From positions 124,001 to 188,000 of the forward strand of contig NZ_RAPK01000010.1 of the NCBI RefSeq assembly GCF_003610495.1: DNA of 64,000 bases, written 5' to 3'. The position numbers and the translations under genes are program-made. The notes under the pieces were generated by a model, which was not told where the DNA came from, ran no database searches, and worked only from the letters and a program-made list of their open reading frames with translations. Of this stretch, positions 9,472-17,604 are shown one piece after another (the first letter of the stretch is position 1; the number at the start of each line of letters is the position of its first letter). This stretch comes from Sinobaca qinghaiensis. Its GTDB lineage: Bacteria > Bacillota > Bacilli > Bacillales > Marinococcaceae.

Positions 9472-11418
9472 TTAAGCCATCCCAAATGCGGCCACTGCTT
9501 TTGTCTGAAGAGAGCGTATCGCTTTTAATGCTTGTATCAGTGCTTCTTTATCTCTTGATTTCATTTGACGGAACGATACCTCACTTGAGTTTTCCTCTTC
9601 GAGCTTATATCGGCTCCATGACTGGGTGACTCTGATATGAAGCACCACTTCATAAGCATAAAGCAGCTCATCGGCAAACGGTTCATCCAGCACTCGTTTA
9701 TCTTTCAGGTGCTCGATCATTTCTTCCGGTGTTTCTCCTAATATACCGTGTTCGGCTGAAAGAATCTGCAGGGAGTGGTGAAACGGAAACAACGCCTGCT
9801 TTTTTATATCCATGCCTTCTTTTTTCACACGGAACAATGCCCGAATCGGATGATCAAGTACTGGAACCGGTACATTCTTCTCAAGCTCAGCGGCACGCCG
9901 CAGAAATATCTTTGATTTTCCCAGCTGCCGGGATACCCCTGTTACAAACTCGTCTCTAACCTGTTCGCTCCCGTATATCCAGCGGAAGGCGAGAAAGTTC
10001 TGGCCGAGCAGAATATTTTCATTGGTCGCTCGAAGTCCCCAGGTCCGGATCCGGTCTTCCCAATGATCGATCGTTCCCCGCCAGCCTGGGGCGCTTGCCA
10101 TCATGTTGCCGTCACAGCGTTTGTAGCCGGCCGTTTCCAGCCAATAAACAATTTGTTCGCCAAGTTTCTTAAAGTATGCATCGTTTGCTTGGCGGTCTTC
10201 TTCTTTTTCCGGCTCTTCATAAACTAGAAAATGATCCTGGTCCGTCATCATAAACTGTTCATGCCGGCCGCCGCTTCCCATCAGAAAGAACGCAAACCTG
10301 CAAGGCGGAGCACCCAGTTCCTCTTTCACTTCTTCGAGCGCAAGCTCCGTACAGTGCCGGATCAGGCGGTCATACAGATTAGTAACAACTTTCATGATGT
10401 GAAGAATAGGGATCCCGTCATCGATCAGGTGGCCGAGAACTTCATAAATGGCAAACTTCACTTCTGAGAGGCTTTCACTTGAAGATGCCTCAATTTCCCG
10501 CAGCACGTCAAACTTGCCCCGGTTCTGCTTTTTAAGCAGATCAGATAACGTAATCATGCCCACGACCTGGCTGTTGCTGTCTTCGTTTACGACGGGAAGA
10601 TGCTTGATTCCATTCATTAAAAAACTCGACATCGCCTCATAGTAATAGGCCCGCCTGGAAATGGTAAATGGAGAGGAAGACATAATGTCTCCCGCGGTGC
10701 CTGTCTGCCTGTCTGCCGCTATTACACGCTGTACTAAATCCTTTTCCGTAATAATTCCCTGCAGGCGCTGTTTTTCGTTTACCACGACAATCGAGCTTGC
10801 CTGCTGGTCCACCATCTTCTCTGCCGTATGCTGAATGCTTTCTTTTTCCTCTACCATTAAAGGCGGCGCATTCATTACGTCCTGCACCCGCTGAATAAAT
10901 GGATCGCTCTCTCCCCACTTCTGGGCAAGGTGAACCTGTTCAGCCAGGGAGGCATAAATATCCCTCAGCCTGACCGCTACATGACGCATGACAAAATCAC
11001 GGACTTCTTCGCGGTGCCATACTTTCTCCATCACGTGATACGGGATGTACAGGCAGACAGACTCTTCAATCGCCCGCACCTCAACGGTATAATTGTTTTC
11101 CTCCGCTGCCGGTTCCCCCAGAAAATCAGCAAGACTTGATAACCCGATCACTTCTCCTTTTTCCAATACTTCCAGAACTTCCTGGGTTTTTTCTTTTGTT
11201 TTGGAAAAGCTTACATATACCTCTGTCAATCCTTCCAAAATCAGAAGCAGTCCGTCTCTCGGGCTCTGCGAGTATAATATCCGCTGGTTTTTAGAAAATG
11301 ACTGCAGGCTGCATGCCTCCATTAATGCACCAAATTCAGCGGCTGGTGCGCCGCTGAATAAGGGATGGAGATGAACCTGCTCCAAATATTCTTTATTTGT
11401 CTTCTTCTGTTCCATCAT
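9472..11418 (-). CDS. cNMP-binding / CBS-pair / DUF294 nucleotidyltransferase-like protein
   Basis: A 648-residue cytosolic signalling protein. Residues ~14-140 form a cyclic-nucleotide-binding-type barrel. Residues ~180-300 are two CBS repeats (VMNAPPLMVEE and IMSSSPFTISR mark their starts). Residues ~335-480 are DUF294, with the nucleotidyltransferase-like FLMGSGGRHEQFMMTDQDH, resembling the GlnD head; a helical C-terminal domain follows. Such proteins may gate the neighbouring symporter in response to a nucleotide signal, but the ligand is unknown. The start overlaps the symporter stop by 26 bases, so translation is probably coupled. Confidence 0.85.
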   Translation of the reverse strand: MMEQKKTNKEYLEQVHLHPLFSGAPAAEFGALMEACSLQSFSKNQRILYSQSPRDGLLLILEGLTEVYVSFSKTKEKTQEVLEVLEKGEVIGLSSLADFLGEPAAEENNYTVEVRAIEESVCLYIPYHVMEKVWHREEVRDFVMRHVAVRLRDIYASLAEQVHLAQKWGESDPFIQRVQDVMNAPPLMVEEKESIQHTAEKMVDQQASSIVVVNEKQRLQGIITEKDLVQRVIAADRQTGTAGDIMSSSPFTISRRAYYYEAMSSFLMNGIKHLPVVNEDSNSQVVGMITLSDLLKKQNRGKFDVLREIEASSSESLSEVKFAIYEVLGHLIDDGIPILHIMKVVTNLYDRLIRHCTELALEEVKEELGAPPCRFAFFLMGSGGRHEQFMMTDQDHFLVYEEPEKEEDRQANDAYFKKLGEQIVYWLETAGYKRCDGNMMASAPGWRGTIDHWEDRIRTWGLRATNENILLGQNFLAFRWIYGSEQVRDEFVTGVSRQLGKSKIFLRRAAELEKNVPVPVLDHPIRALFRVKKEGMDIKKQALFPFHHSLQILSAEHGILGETPEEMIEHLKDKRVLDEPFADELLYAYEVVLHIRVTQSWSRYKLEEENSSEVSFRQMKSRDKEALIQALKAIRSLQTKAVAAFGMA

Positions 11419-13060
11419 TCATCCATACCTCACCGTTCTTATATGTCATTTGTTCCGGATAGCGGAGATCCACTACATCATCCTGCAGATGCTGAGCAGG
11501 TGCCGGGGTTAATAACGTCACGATAATACACGTCAGGAAGTTGACCGGTACGGCGATAATGCCGGCACCTGTATCCTGGATGCCCAGGAACGTAATACCG
11601 CCAAGAGCCAGGAATATATACGTAAGCGTCGTAGCAAGACCTACGAGCATTCCGGCTATTGCGCCCTGTTTGTTCATCCGTTTCCACCATACACCGAGGA
11701 ACAGAACCGGGAAGAATGTTCCGCCGGCCAGTCCGAAGGCCCAGGCTACAATCTGTGTAATAACGCCGGGAGGATCGAGTGCAATAATGCCGGCTACAAT
11801 CGTAGAAGCAACAATCGCAATCCGTCCTGCATTCAAGCGTTTTTTGTCTGTTGCTGTTGGATTCATCAGACGGTAATAAATATCATGGGCGAAAGAAGAG
11901 GAAATCGTAATAAGCAGGCCGCCCGCCGTTGAGAGGGCTGCGGCCATCGCACCAGCCGCTACAAGACCGATAACGAACATGCCCAGATTAGCAATTTCCG
12001 GAGTCGCCATAACTACCATGTCGTTTCCAACAGCGATTTCACTCCAATCCAGAATCCCATCTCCGTTGGTATCTGCAATTTCAAGCAGGCCGGTATCGAC
12101 CCAGTTAGTCGTCCAGGAAGGAAGCTGGTCAATCGGCTGTCCGGCTACCTCTGTCATGAGGATAAAACGGGAAAATGCCGCATATGCCGGTGCTGAAAGA
12201 TAAAGAAAACCAATGAACATCAGCGCCCATGCACCGCTCCAGCGGGCTGCTTTCATCGTTGTTACCGTATAAAAACGAACGATAACGTGAGGCAGCGCCG
12301 CGGTTCCAACCATTAACGTAAACATAAGAGCAATAAACTGACTGCGGTCGCTTTCAGAAAAGGGAGCAAAATATTCGGTGAATCCAAGCTCTCTGTCCAA
12401 TGCGCCAATCTCATTAACCACGTTTCCATAAGTAAGCCATGGAAGCGGGTTTCCTGTAATCTGCAGGGACATAAAAACGATCGGCACGATGTAGGCAATA
12501 ATAAGTATGAGATACTGTGCAACCTGGGTCCAGGTAACACCTTTCATGCCTCCAAGGGAAGCATAAACTGCAATAATAACAACCCCGATAATCGTTCCGT
12601 AGGCTGCCGGTATACTAAACAGCCGGCCGATAACTACGCCGGAACCGGAAAGCTGTCCGATAACGTAAGTAAAACTGATAATGATCGTTGCAATTGCTGA
12701 AATCAGCCGGGCAGTATTACTGTCAAACCGGTCCCCGATAAATTCCGGAACCGTGAATCTGCCGTATTTTCGAAGCTGCGGCGCCAGCAGGAAGGTAAGG
12801 AGAAGATAGCCGCCCGTCCAGCCCATAATATAGGCAAGTCCGTCATATCCAAGCGCCATCAGTGTTCCTGCCATACCAATGAATGAAGCGGCACTCATCC
12901 AGTCCCCGCCTATTGCCATCCCGTTCCAGAATGCCGGAATACCGCGGCTTGCTACGTAAAATTCAGATGTCTGTTTGGCTCTGTTAAAATATGCAATTGC
13001 AATATACAGGGCAAATGTAGCTAGTATCAGACCTAAAGATACGAATGTTTGCATTTCCAA
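11393..13060 (-). CDS. Sodium:solute symporter (SSS family, ActP-like)
   Basis: A 555-residue, roughly 13-segment membrane transporter. It has the SSS hallmarks SFIGMAGTLMALGYDG near 60 and YASLGGMKGVTWTQ near 167, and resembles the acetate/propionate-type branch that works with a DUF4212 subunit, encoded just upstream. Residues 330-341 (DTNGDGILDWSE), in a loop between membrane segments, match a canonical EF-hand calcium loop. I keep the TTG start at 13060, because a G-rich ribosome site lies eight bases before it; the ATG two codons later (13054) is the alternative. A perfect cre site upstream of the operon suggests carbon control. Confidence 0.85.
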   Translation of the reverse strand: MEMQTFVSLGLILATFALYIAIAYFNRAKQTSEFYVASRGIPAFWNGMAIGGDWMSAASFIGMAGTLMALGYDGLAYIMGWTGGYLLLTFLLAPQLRKYGRFTVPEFIGDRFDSNTARLISAIATIIISFTYVIGQLSGSGVVIGRLFSIPAAYGTIIGVVIIAVYASLGGMKGVTWTQVAQYLILIIAYIVPIVFMSLQITGNPLPWLTYGNVVNEIGALDRELGFTEYFAPFSESDRSQFIALMFTLMVGTAALPHVIVRFYTVTTMKAARWSGAWALMFIGFLYLSAPAYAAFSRFILMTEVAGQPIDQLPSWTTNWVDTGLLEIADTNGDGILDWSEIAVGNDMVVMATPEIANLGMFVIGLVAAGAMAAALSTAGGLLITISSSFAHDIYYRLMNPTATDKKRLNAGRIAIVASTIVAGIIALDPPGVITQIVAWAFGLAGGTFFPVLFLGVWWKRMNKQGAIAGMLVGLATTLTYIFLALGGITFLGIQDTGAGIIAVPVNFLTCIIVTLLTPAPAQHLQDDVVDLRYPEQMTYKNGEVWMNDGTEEDK

Positions 13061-13125
13061 GCTGGTGACCCCCCAGAATGTTTAGTTTGTCTGTAATGAT
13101 TACTATGCTGCAGCGAATTGTTTTA

Positions 13126-13428
13126 TTAATGATCGACCGTTTTGCCACCGCTGATCCGGACATTTTCATCGTTATCAATTCCGTATTTTTTGTCGACGCG
13201 GTCATTTAGAATAGCGTTCAGGAATAAAAGAAGAATAAAGACAATAACTGCTCCCTGGGAAGCCATGTAGTAGTGAAACTGTACGCCTAAAAATGTAAAC
13301 TGTGAAAAGAATTCAGCAAAAAAGACGATGCCGAAAGACACAAGAAACCCGATAAATAAAAAGATCGCAATCATTGTCGTTCTTGTTTTAAAATAGGCAT
13401 CTGCTACTTTTTTTTCTACTTTCTTCAC
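13126..13428 (-). CDS. DUF4212 protein, small subunit of the SSS symporter
   Basis: A 100-residue protein with two membrane segments (IFLFIGFLVSFGIVFFAEF and the YYMASQGAVIVFILLLFL region). DUF4212 proteins are almost always encoded beside an ActP-like sodium:solute symporter and are taken to be its accessory subunit. The start is GTG, preceded by GAGGCGGG. It sits 65 bases before the symporter gene, same strand. Confidence 0.85.
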   Translation of the reverse strand: MKKVEKKVADAYFKTRTTMIAIFLFIGFLVSFGIVFFAEFFSQFTFLGVQFHYYMASQGAVIVFILLLFLNAILNDRVDKKYGIDNDENVRISGGKTVDH

Positions 13429-13496
13429 TGGTAAACACCCGCCTCTATGAGTTAGTAGTTTTCTCTTCGACTTCTCTTGATGATCCTCCTTTCATT

Positions 13497-13510
13497 TGTA
13501 ATCGCTTTCA
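13497..13510. promoter_or_regulatory. CcpA cre site (perfect consensus) before the symporter operon
   Basis: TGTAATCGCTTTCA matches all positions of the cre consensus TGWAANCGNTNWCA. It lies about 70 bases upstream of the DUF4212 start, where CcpA would repress or activate the symporter operon according to carbon supply. The match is seen in sequence; CcpA action is inferred. Confidence 0.75.
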
Positions 13511-13529
13511 AAAATAACTTCAGAATTCA

Positions 13530-13796
13530 TTATGCACTGCGTGCGGCTCTTCCTGTTTCTTTCCTGCAGTCCATGCACATAATGACCGGAGGCTTTTTGG
13601 AAGCCAATATACTATTTAACACAATAACAGCTGGAATGAAAATAAAGAAAAAAGACGTCATCCACCATCCCAGAATCACTGCCATTATGACAGGAAGCGT
13701 TGACATAAAAAATACGTAGCGCCATTTCGACATGACTGCTGTTCGTTCACTGCTGCAATGAATACAGCGTTTGTTCTGTCCTGCTTGCTTAACCAC
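13530..13796 (-). CDS. Small membrane protein with two flanking CxxC pairs
   Basis: An 88-residue protein of unknown function. It has CIHC near residue 11 and CMDC near 74, with two hydrophobic segments between them (YVFFMSTLPVIMAVILGWW and FFFIFIPAVIVLNSIL). The four Cys could form one zinc site on the cytoplasmic side of a hairpin membrane protein. The start is GTG behind GGAGAGGG. It precedes the symporter operon on the same strand, with the cre site between them. Confidence 0.65.
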   Translation of the reverse strand: MVKQAGQNKRCIHCSSERTAVMSKWRYVFFMSTLPVIMAVILGWWMTSFFFIFIPAVIVLNSILASKKPPVIMCMDCRKETGRAARSA

Positions 13797-13820
13797 ATCC
13801 AGCCCTCTCCTTTGTACATG

Positions 13821-14003
13821 TTATTTCAGGCCGAAAATTAATTGAACCGTTTCCCAGAATGGCAGCGGTACTTTAGCTATTTCCATTACCATATACGTTC
13901 CTATCGCTAAAAATGGCATCAGCAGAAGTACCGGCTTTTTCATTTTCCACGCTAAAGCCAGACTTCCAAGCATAACTACCCAGAATAAAATAAGTGCAGC
14001 CAT
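13821..14003 (-). CDS. Small two-segment membrane protein, unknown function
   Basis: Sixty residues starting MAALILFWVV; the ATG at 14003 is chosen because GAGGGGG lies seven bases upstream, whereas the longer in-frame starts have no ribosome site. Two hydrophobic stretches (residues ~3-20 and 29-45) and a short basic linker (WKMKKP) are visible. It is followed after 24 bases by the CxxC membrane protein, probably in one operon. Confidence 0.6.
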   Translation of the reverse strand: MAALILFWVVMLGSLALAWKMKKPVLLLMPFLAIGTYMVMEIAKVPLPFWETVQLIFGLK

Positions 14004-14191
14004 AAACTTCCCCCTCATTGAACACGCTCTCAAAATACAGACTGTTTAGTCTGATGAAAACAATCATACTGCTACTTTCTGTTTTTCACGCAGGGTGTTT
14101 TATGCGTTTTGTTATACTACACATTATTCCAAAAATATCACCTGCCCGCAACTCTTATTTTAAAAATTCTAAAATATTAAAAAACATCTGC

Positions 14192-14230
14192 TAAAAAAAA
14201 GAGCGCTGCCTCTTTTGGCTCCGCTCTATT
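14192..14230 (-). terminator. Terminator of motAB
   Basis: On the minus strand AGAGCGGaGCC pairs with GGCaGCGCTCT and runs into eight T residues, a few bases after the motB stop. Confidence 0.85.
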
Positions 14231-14234
14231 TCTA

Positions 14235-15023
14235 TTAAGGGGCTGCGTCTTCTGTTAATGGCAGCACGAGTATTTCCACTCTCCGGTTCTGTGCCCGTCC
14301 TTCGGCTGTATCATTGCTTGCTGCCGGTTTATGCTCGCCGTATCCTTTTGCACTGAAAATGGCAGGATCAAGATCCGGATTGTTCAGCAGCAGCTGCATA
14401 AAGTGCACCGCTCTTAGTACGCTTAGATCCCAGTTTGTTTCAAAATCGGCATTGGAGATAGGCACATTATCCGTATGCCCGCTGATAACGATATTACGGG
14501 GAGGACTTAAAACAAGCAGCTCCGAGATATCATCAGACAATGCTTCTGCTTCCTCTCTCACTTCATCTTCCCCGGAGTCAAAAAGAATATTATCTTCAAT
14601 AGACAGCATCAGGCCATCATCTGAAATACTAGTATTTAATTCTTCTTCCAGACCTCTGTCCTGAATAAACTGATCAATTTTTTCCTTAATTCCCTGCAGT
14701 TCTTCCTGATCAGCAAGAGCCGCAGCTTCCTCTTCTTCATCCGTGGTTGAGCTTTCTGCTGTTTCCGACAGTTCTATACTCTCCTCACCCGCCAGCTCTT
14801 CCATTTCCGGCACCATCTCCGGCTGGTCCATAATACCGGTTCCTCCGTCAAACGCCGAATTAAAAGAATTGGAAATCTGTTCGAATTTTTTTGCGTCTAC
14901 AGAGCTGGAGGCAAACAGTACAATAAAGAGAGCGAGCAGCAGGGTGAGAATGTCAGCATACGGAAGGAGCCAGTCCTCCCCCATATGCTCTTCATCATGA
15001 TTCTTTTTCCTTCGCTTGGACAT
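14235..15023 (-). CDS. motB: Flagellar motor stator protein MotB
   Basis: A 262-residue stator subunit that anchors the motor to peptidoglycan. A single membrane segment with the ion-binding Asp is in LLPYADILTLLLALFIVLF (Asp24). Residues ~40-110 are an acidic linker. The OmpA-like peptidoglycan domain follows (NIVISGHTDNVPISN near 180, KGYGEHKPAASNDTAEGRA near 235). The membrane segment is like MotB, not the Na+-type MotS. It is placed directly behind motA (ATG two bases from the motA stop), so the pair is translationally coupled. Confidence 0.95.
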   Translation of the reverse strand: MSKRRKKNHDEEHMGEDWLLPYADILTLLLALFIVLFASSSVDAKKFEQISNSFNSAFDGGTGIMDQPEMVPEMEELAGEESIELSETAESSTTDEEEEAAALADQEELQGIKEKIDQFIQDRGLEEELNTSISDDGLMLSIEDNILFDSGEDEVREEAEALSDDISELLVLSPPRNIVISGHTDNVPISNADFETNWDLSVLRAVHFMQLLLNNPDLDPAIFSAKGYGEHKPAASNDTAEGRAQNRRVEILVLPLTEDAAP

Positions 15024-15024
15024 G

Positions 15025-15834
15025 CTACCCCTCTCTTCCTGCCGCCGGCTCTGCGTTTTGAATATCTTCCATTACCTTTTGGCGTTTCTTTGCCGGAATA
15101 TACATCAGCAGCTTTTTTTCGATTACTTTCGGCGGCTGGCCTTCCAGCACCGAAAGAATACCTTCTATCATCACTTCTCTAATCTCTATTTCTTTTTTTG
15201 ATTTACGTCTCAGCTTATTGGCAAATGGGTGCCATAACACATATCCGGTAAAAATACCGAGCAGGGTAGCAACAAAAGCCGCGCTGATCGCATATCCCAG
15301 CTTTTCTGTATCACTCATGTCGGCAAGGGCTGCAATTAATCCTACTACCGCTCCAAGAACACCAAGCGTTGGGGCGTATGTACCTGCCTGGGAAAATATG
15401 CTCGCCCCCACTTTATGGCGTTCTTCCATGGCTTCTACTTCTTCTGTCATTAAATCCCTGATAAAATCCGAGCTCTGCCCGTCAACTACCATACTTAGCC
15501 CGTTACGCAGAAATTCGTCTTCAATTTCATCGACTTCCGGTTCGAGCGCAAGCAGTCCTTCTCTTCTCGCCGTCTGAGCCCATTCTGAAAATTTTGGAAT
15601 CAGCCCTTCAACGCTCAGAGCACCTTTATCGCTGAAGATAATTTTAAACAAATTGGGAATATTTTTGATTTCACTTGTTGGAAATCCAATAACAATCGTC
15701 GCGATCGTTCCAACGATTATAATCATGATGGCTGCCGGGTTCATAAGGGCTCCTAATTGGACGCCCTTCATTACCATACCGCCCAAAAGTGCTGAAAGTG
15801 CGAGTATTAATCCAATAATGGTTGTTTTATCCAT
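15025..15834 (-). CDS. motA: Flagellar motor stator protein MotA
   Basis: A 269-residue proton-channel stator subunit with four membrane segments: residues ~4-20, 32-52, ~150-172 (GTYAPTLGVLGAVVGLIAAL) and ~182-202 (AISAAFVATLLGIFTGYVLW). The cytoplasmic loop carries the conserved charged stretch MTEEVEAMEERH, which contacts the rotor. Length equals Bacillus MotA. It forms a two-gene operon with motB. Confidence 0.96.
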   Translation of the reverse strand: MDKTTIIGLILALSALLGGMVMKGVQLGALMNPAAIMIIIVGTIATIVIGFPTSEIKNIPNLFKIIFSDKGALSVEGLIPKFSEWAQTARREGLLALEPEVDEIEDEFLRNGLSMVVDGQSSDFIRDLMTEEVEAMEERHKVGASIFSQAGTYAPTLGVLGAVVGLIAALADMSDTEKLGYAISAAFVATLLGIFTGYVLWHPFANKLRRKSKKEIEIREVMIEGILSVLEGQPPKVIEKKLLMYIPAKKRQKVMEDIQNAEPAAGREG

Positions 15835-15918
15835 GCCTTATTCATTCCTTTACTCTGACGTCTCTACCGTTAGTATCGGCAGATCCGTACTGGAAATGAA
15901 GGAAGATAAGGATTTTTT

Positions 15919-16116
15919 TCATTCATCCTGCCAAAAAAGCTCATCAAGGGTTTTCGACAGCACATGGCAGACAGCCAGGCACAGCTGCAGACTCGGATTG
16001 TATTTACCCGATTCCATCAATCCGATCGTCTGCCGGGAGACTCCTATTTTTTCTGCAAGCTCACCCTGGGATAAATCTTTTTCCGCTCGTGCTGCTTTCA
16101 TTTTTAAATTTTTCAT
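15919..16116 (-). CDS. Small Xre-family transcriptional regulator
   Basis: A 65-residue helix-turn-helix protein (LSQGELAEKIGVSRQTIGLMESGKYNPS is the DNA-binding core in two overlapping pieces, residues ~15-43). It is typical of one-domain repressors paired with a membrane protein gene. The ATG has GGGGAAGG upstream. It lies 21 bases downstream of the membrane protein and shares its promoter, which overlaps a 32-base near-palindrome that is its likely operator. Confidence 0.85.
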   Translation of the reverse strand: MKNLKMKAARAEKDLSQGELAEKIGVSRQTIGLMESGKYNPSLQLCLAVCHVLSKTLDELFWQDE

Positions 16117-16137
16117 TCGTTCACCTTCCCCCGCATA

Positions 16138-16617
16138 TTATTCCACATTCTTTGCTCTAGTAAAAATAAATGGAATAAAAGCCAGCAGAAGCATAACTGG
16201 AATATATATCATCAGGCTTCCTGCGAAAGTAAGAAAAAAATAATACACGCTCTGTGACGTTCCTTCTCCGTAGACAACGGCGCTTCTAATGCCAAAAAAC
16301 AGAGACAGGCCGACTCCCCCGGCAACAGTATAAATAAAATGCTTTGCCGTCATCGGAATCCGGCTGCTGCGGTCATGTATCTCTTTTTCTGCGCTGAAAA
16401 TACCGAACTGCCATCCTCTTATCGTATAATATATTCCTGTTCCAGCGAGAATCAGTAATTCTGCTACAGGCAGATTGAACGGCTCCGGGTTTACAGTTTC
16501 TTTATAAACAATTGAAAAAAAGCACAGCAGCACGACCAGTACATAAAGCTCTTTATAGATTTTATTTTTAGTCTGTTCAATCCATTCGTCTTTCACTTTT
16601 TGTTTAAACCAGCGCAT
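16138..16617 (-). CDS. Four-segment membrane protein partnered with Xre regulator
   Basis: A 159-residue protein of unknown function, starting MRWFKQKVK at 16617 behind AAGGAGG with a seven-base spacer. Four hydrophobic segments lie near residues 23-40, 50-66, 95-113 and 122-148. The gene pair 'membrane protein + 65-residue Xre regulator' is common in Firmicutes and often responds to envelope stress, but no substrate or signal can be named. Confidence 0.65.
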   Translation of the reverse strand: MRWFKQKVKDEWIEQTKNKIYKELYVLVVLLCFFSIVYKETVNPEPFNLPVAELLILAGTGIYYTIRGWQFGIFSAEKEIHDRSSRIPMTAKHFIYTVAGGVGLSLFFGIRSAVVYGEGTSQSVYYFFLTFAGSLMIYIPVMLLLAFIPFIFTRAKNVE

Positions 16618-16637
16618 GATAATGCCTCCTTTTTTCA

Positions 16638-16665
16638 ATTATATAATATTTAATACATAATGCAA
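16638..16665 (-). promoter_or_regulatory. Sigma-A promoter of the membrane protein/Xre operon
   Basis: On the minus strand TTGCAT is followed after 16 bases by a perfect TATAAT, about 20 bases before the ribosome site. The -35 element lies inside the palindrome at 16654-16685. Confidence 0.6.
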
Positions 16666-16685
16666 TATATATATTACATTATGTA
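16654..16685. promoter_or_regulatory. 32-base near-perfect palindrome, probable Xre operator
   Basis: TACATAATG pairs with CATTATGTA around the self-complementary core AATATATATATT; only one base pair (C/A) breaks symmetry. It overlaps the -35 box of the membrane protein/Xre operon, the usual place for an autorepressor. Confidence 0.6.
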
Positions 16686-16712
16686 CATAAAAAAGCACTC
16701 TTTCGAGTGCTG
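16686..16712 (-). terminator. Terminator of the SDR gene
   Basis: AGCACTC pairs perfectly with GAGTGCT over a GAAA loop on the minus strand and is followed by six T residues. Confidence 0.9.
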
Positions 16713-16729
16713 AGCCGTGCTTTATTTTT

Positions 16730-17470
16730 TTATTCGTGGGGCTTTGGCCGAACGAGCATTTCGTTAACTGCTACATGGTCAGGCTGTTCCAGAACGTACG
16801 TAATTGCATTCGCTACATCTTCAGGGTATAGAGACGGGCCGACAATATACGTATCCATCATGTTCAGCAGATCCTCATCTGTTAAGTGGTCGGTTAATTC
16901 TGTTGCTACCACTCCAGGGGAAATCGTCGTTGCTTTAATATTATCTTCCGGCTGCACTTCTTTACGAAGGCCGTCCATTACGACACGTACTGCTTTTTTC
17001 GTGGCAGAATATACTACGTTGGATGTCGCTGTTTCATGACCTTCCTCTGAAGAAATAGAGATAATATGGCCTTCTTTCTGCTTCAGCATTGGAGGCAGCG
17101 CGGCAGCGATACCGTATAAGACACCTTTTAGGTTAACATCAATCATGCTGTCCCATTCGCTGACCTTTGTTTTGCTCATATTGGAAGCAAGCGAGATGCC
17201 TGCATTATTAATCATTACATCAATGCGGCCGTAAGCCTGAACCGCTTCGTTTACAAGAGCTTCCACGTCTTCGCGCTTCGTTACATCCGTCGTTTTGTAG
17301 ATGGCTGTGCCGCCTTCATGTTCGATCGTCTGCTTGAGCAGTTCCAGGCGTTCTTCCCTGCGGGCTCCCAGAACCACATAGGCTCCCTTCGCCGCAAGTT
17401 CTCTTGCCGCAGCTTCCCCGATTCCGCTGCTTGCTCCTGTAATAACAATAACTTTTCCTTCCATTGCCAT
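16730..17470 (-). CDS. Short-chain dehydrogenase/reductase (classical SDR)
   Basis: A 246-residue NAD(P)-dependent oxidoreductase. It has the cofactor motif TGASSGIGEAAAREL near 10, the NNAGI motif near 88, catalytic Ser in ISISSEEG near 140, and YSATKKA (Tyr-x3-Lys) near 156. The ATG at 17470 is chosen because GGGAGG lies nine bases upstream and overlaps the longer TTG alternative at 17488. Substrate unknown; resembles generic YdfG-type reductases. Confidence 0.9.
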   Translation of the reverse strand: MAMEGKVIVITGASSGIGEAAARELAAKGAYVVLGARREERLELLKQTIEHEGGTAIYKTTDVTKREDVEALVNEAVQAYGRIDVMINNAGISLASNMSKTKVSEWDSMIDVNLKGVLYGIAAALPPMLKQKEGHIISISSEEGHETATSNVVYSATKKAVRVVMDGLRKEVQPEDNIKATTISPGVVATELTDHLTDEDLLNMMDTYIVGPSLYPEDVANAITYVLEQPDHVAVNEMLVRPKPHE

Positions 17471-17571
17471 ATAGCGACACCCTCCCAATTTGGTAACTGT
17501 GTTCTTATTCTACCTTTAAAAGACTCTATTTTACAAATACAAGATTTAATACCCGCACCCCGGCATAGGCC

Positions 17572-17604
17572 AAAAGAAAAGCAAGAGCATTTACGCTCTT
17601 GCTT
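17572..17604 (-). terminator. Terminator overlapping the end of the 494-residue SDR gene
   Basis: GCAAGAGC pairs with GCTCTTGC across a six-base loop that contains the stop codon of the gene, followed on the minus strand by TTTTCTTTT. Confidence 0.85.

Noticed and set aside
14235-15834. Sodium-type stator MotPS, given the salt-adapted look
   Set aside because: The membrane segment (PYADILTLLLALFIVLF) and the MotA length and loop match MotAB of Bacillus rather than MotPS.
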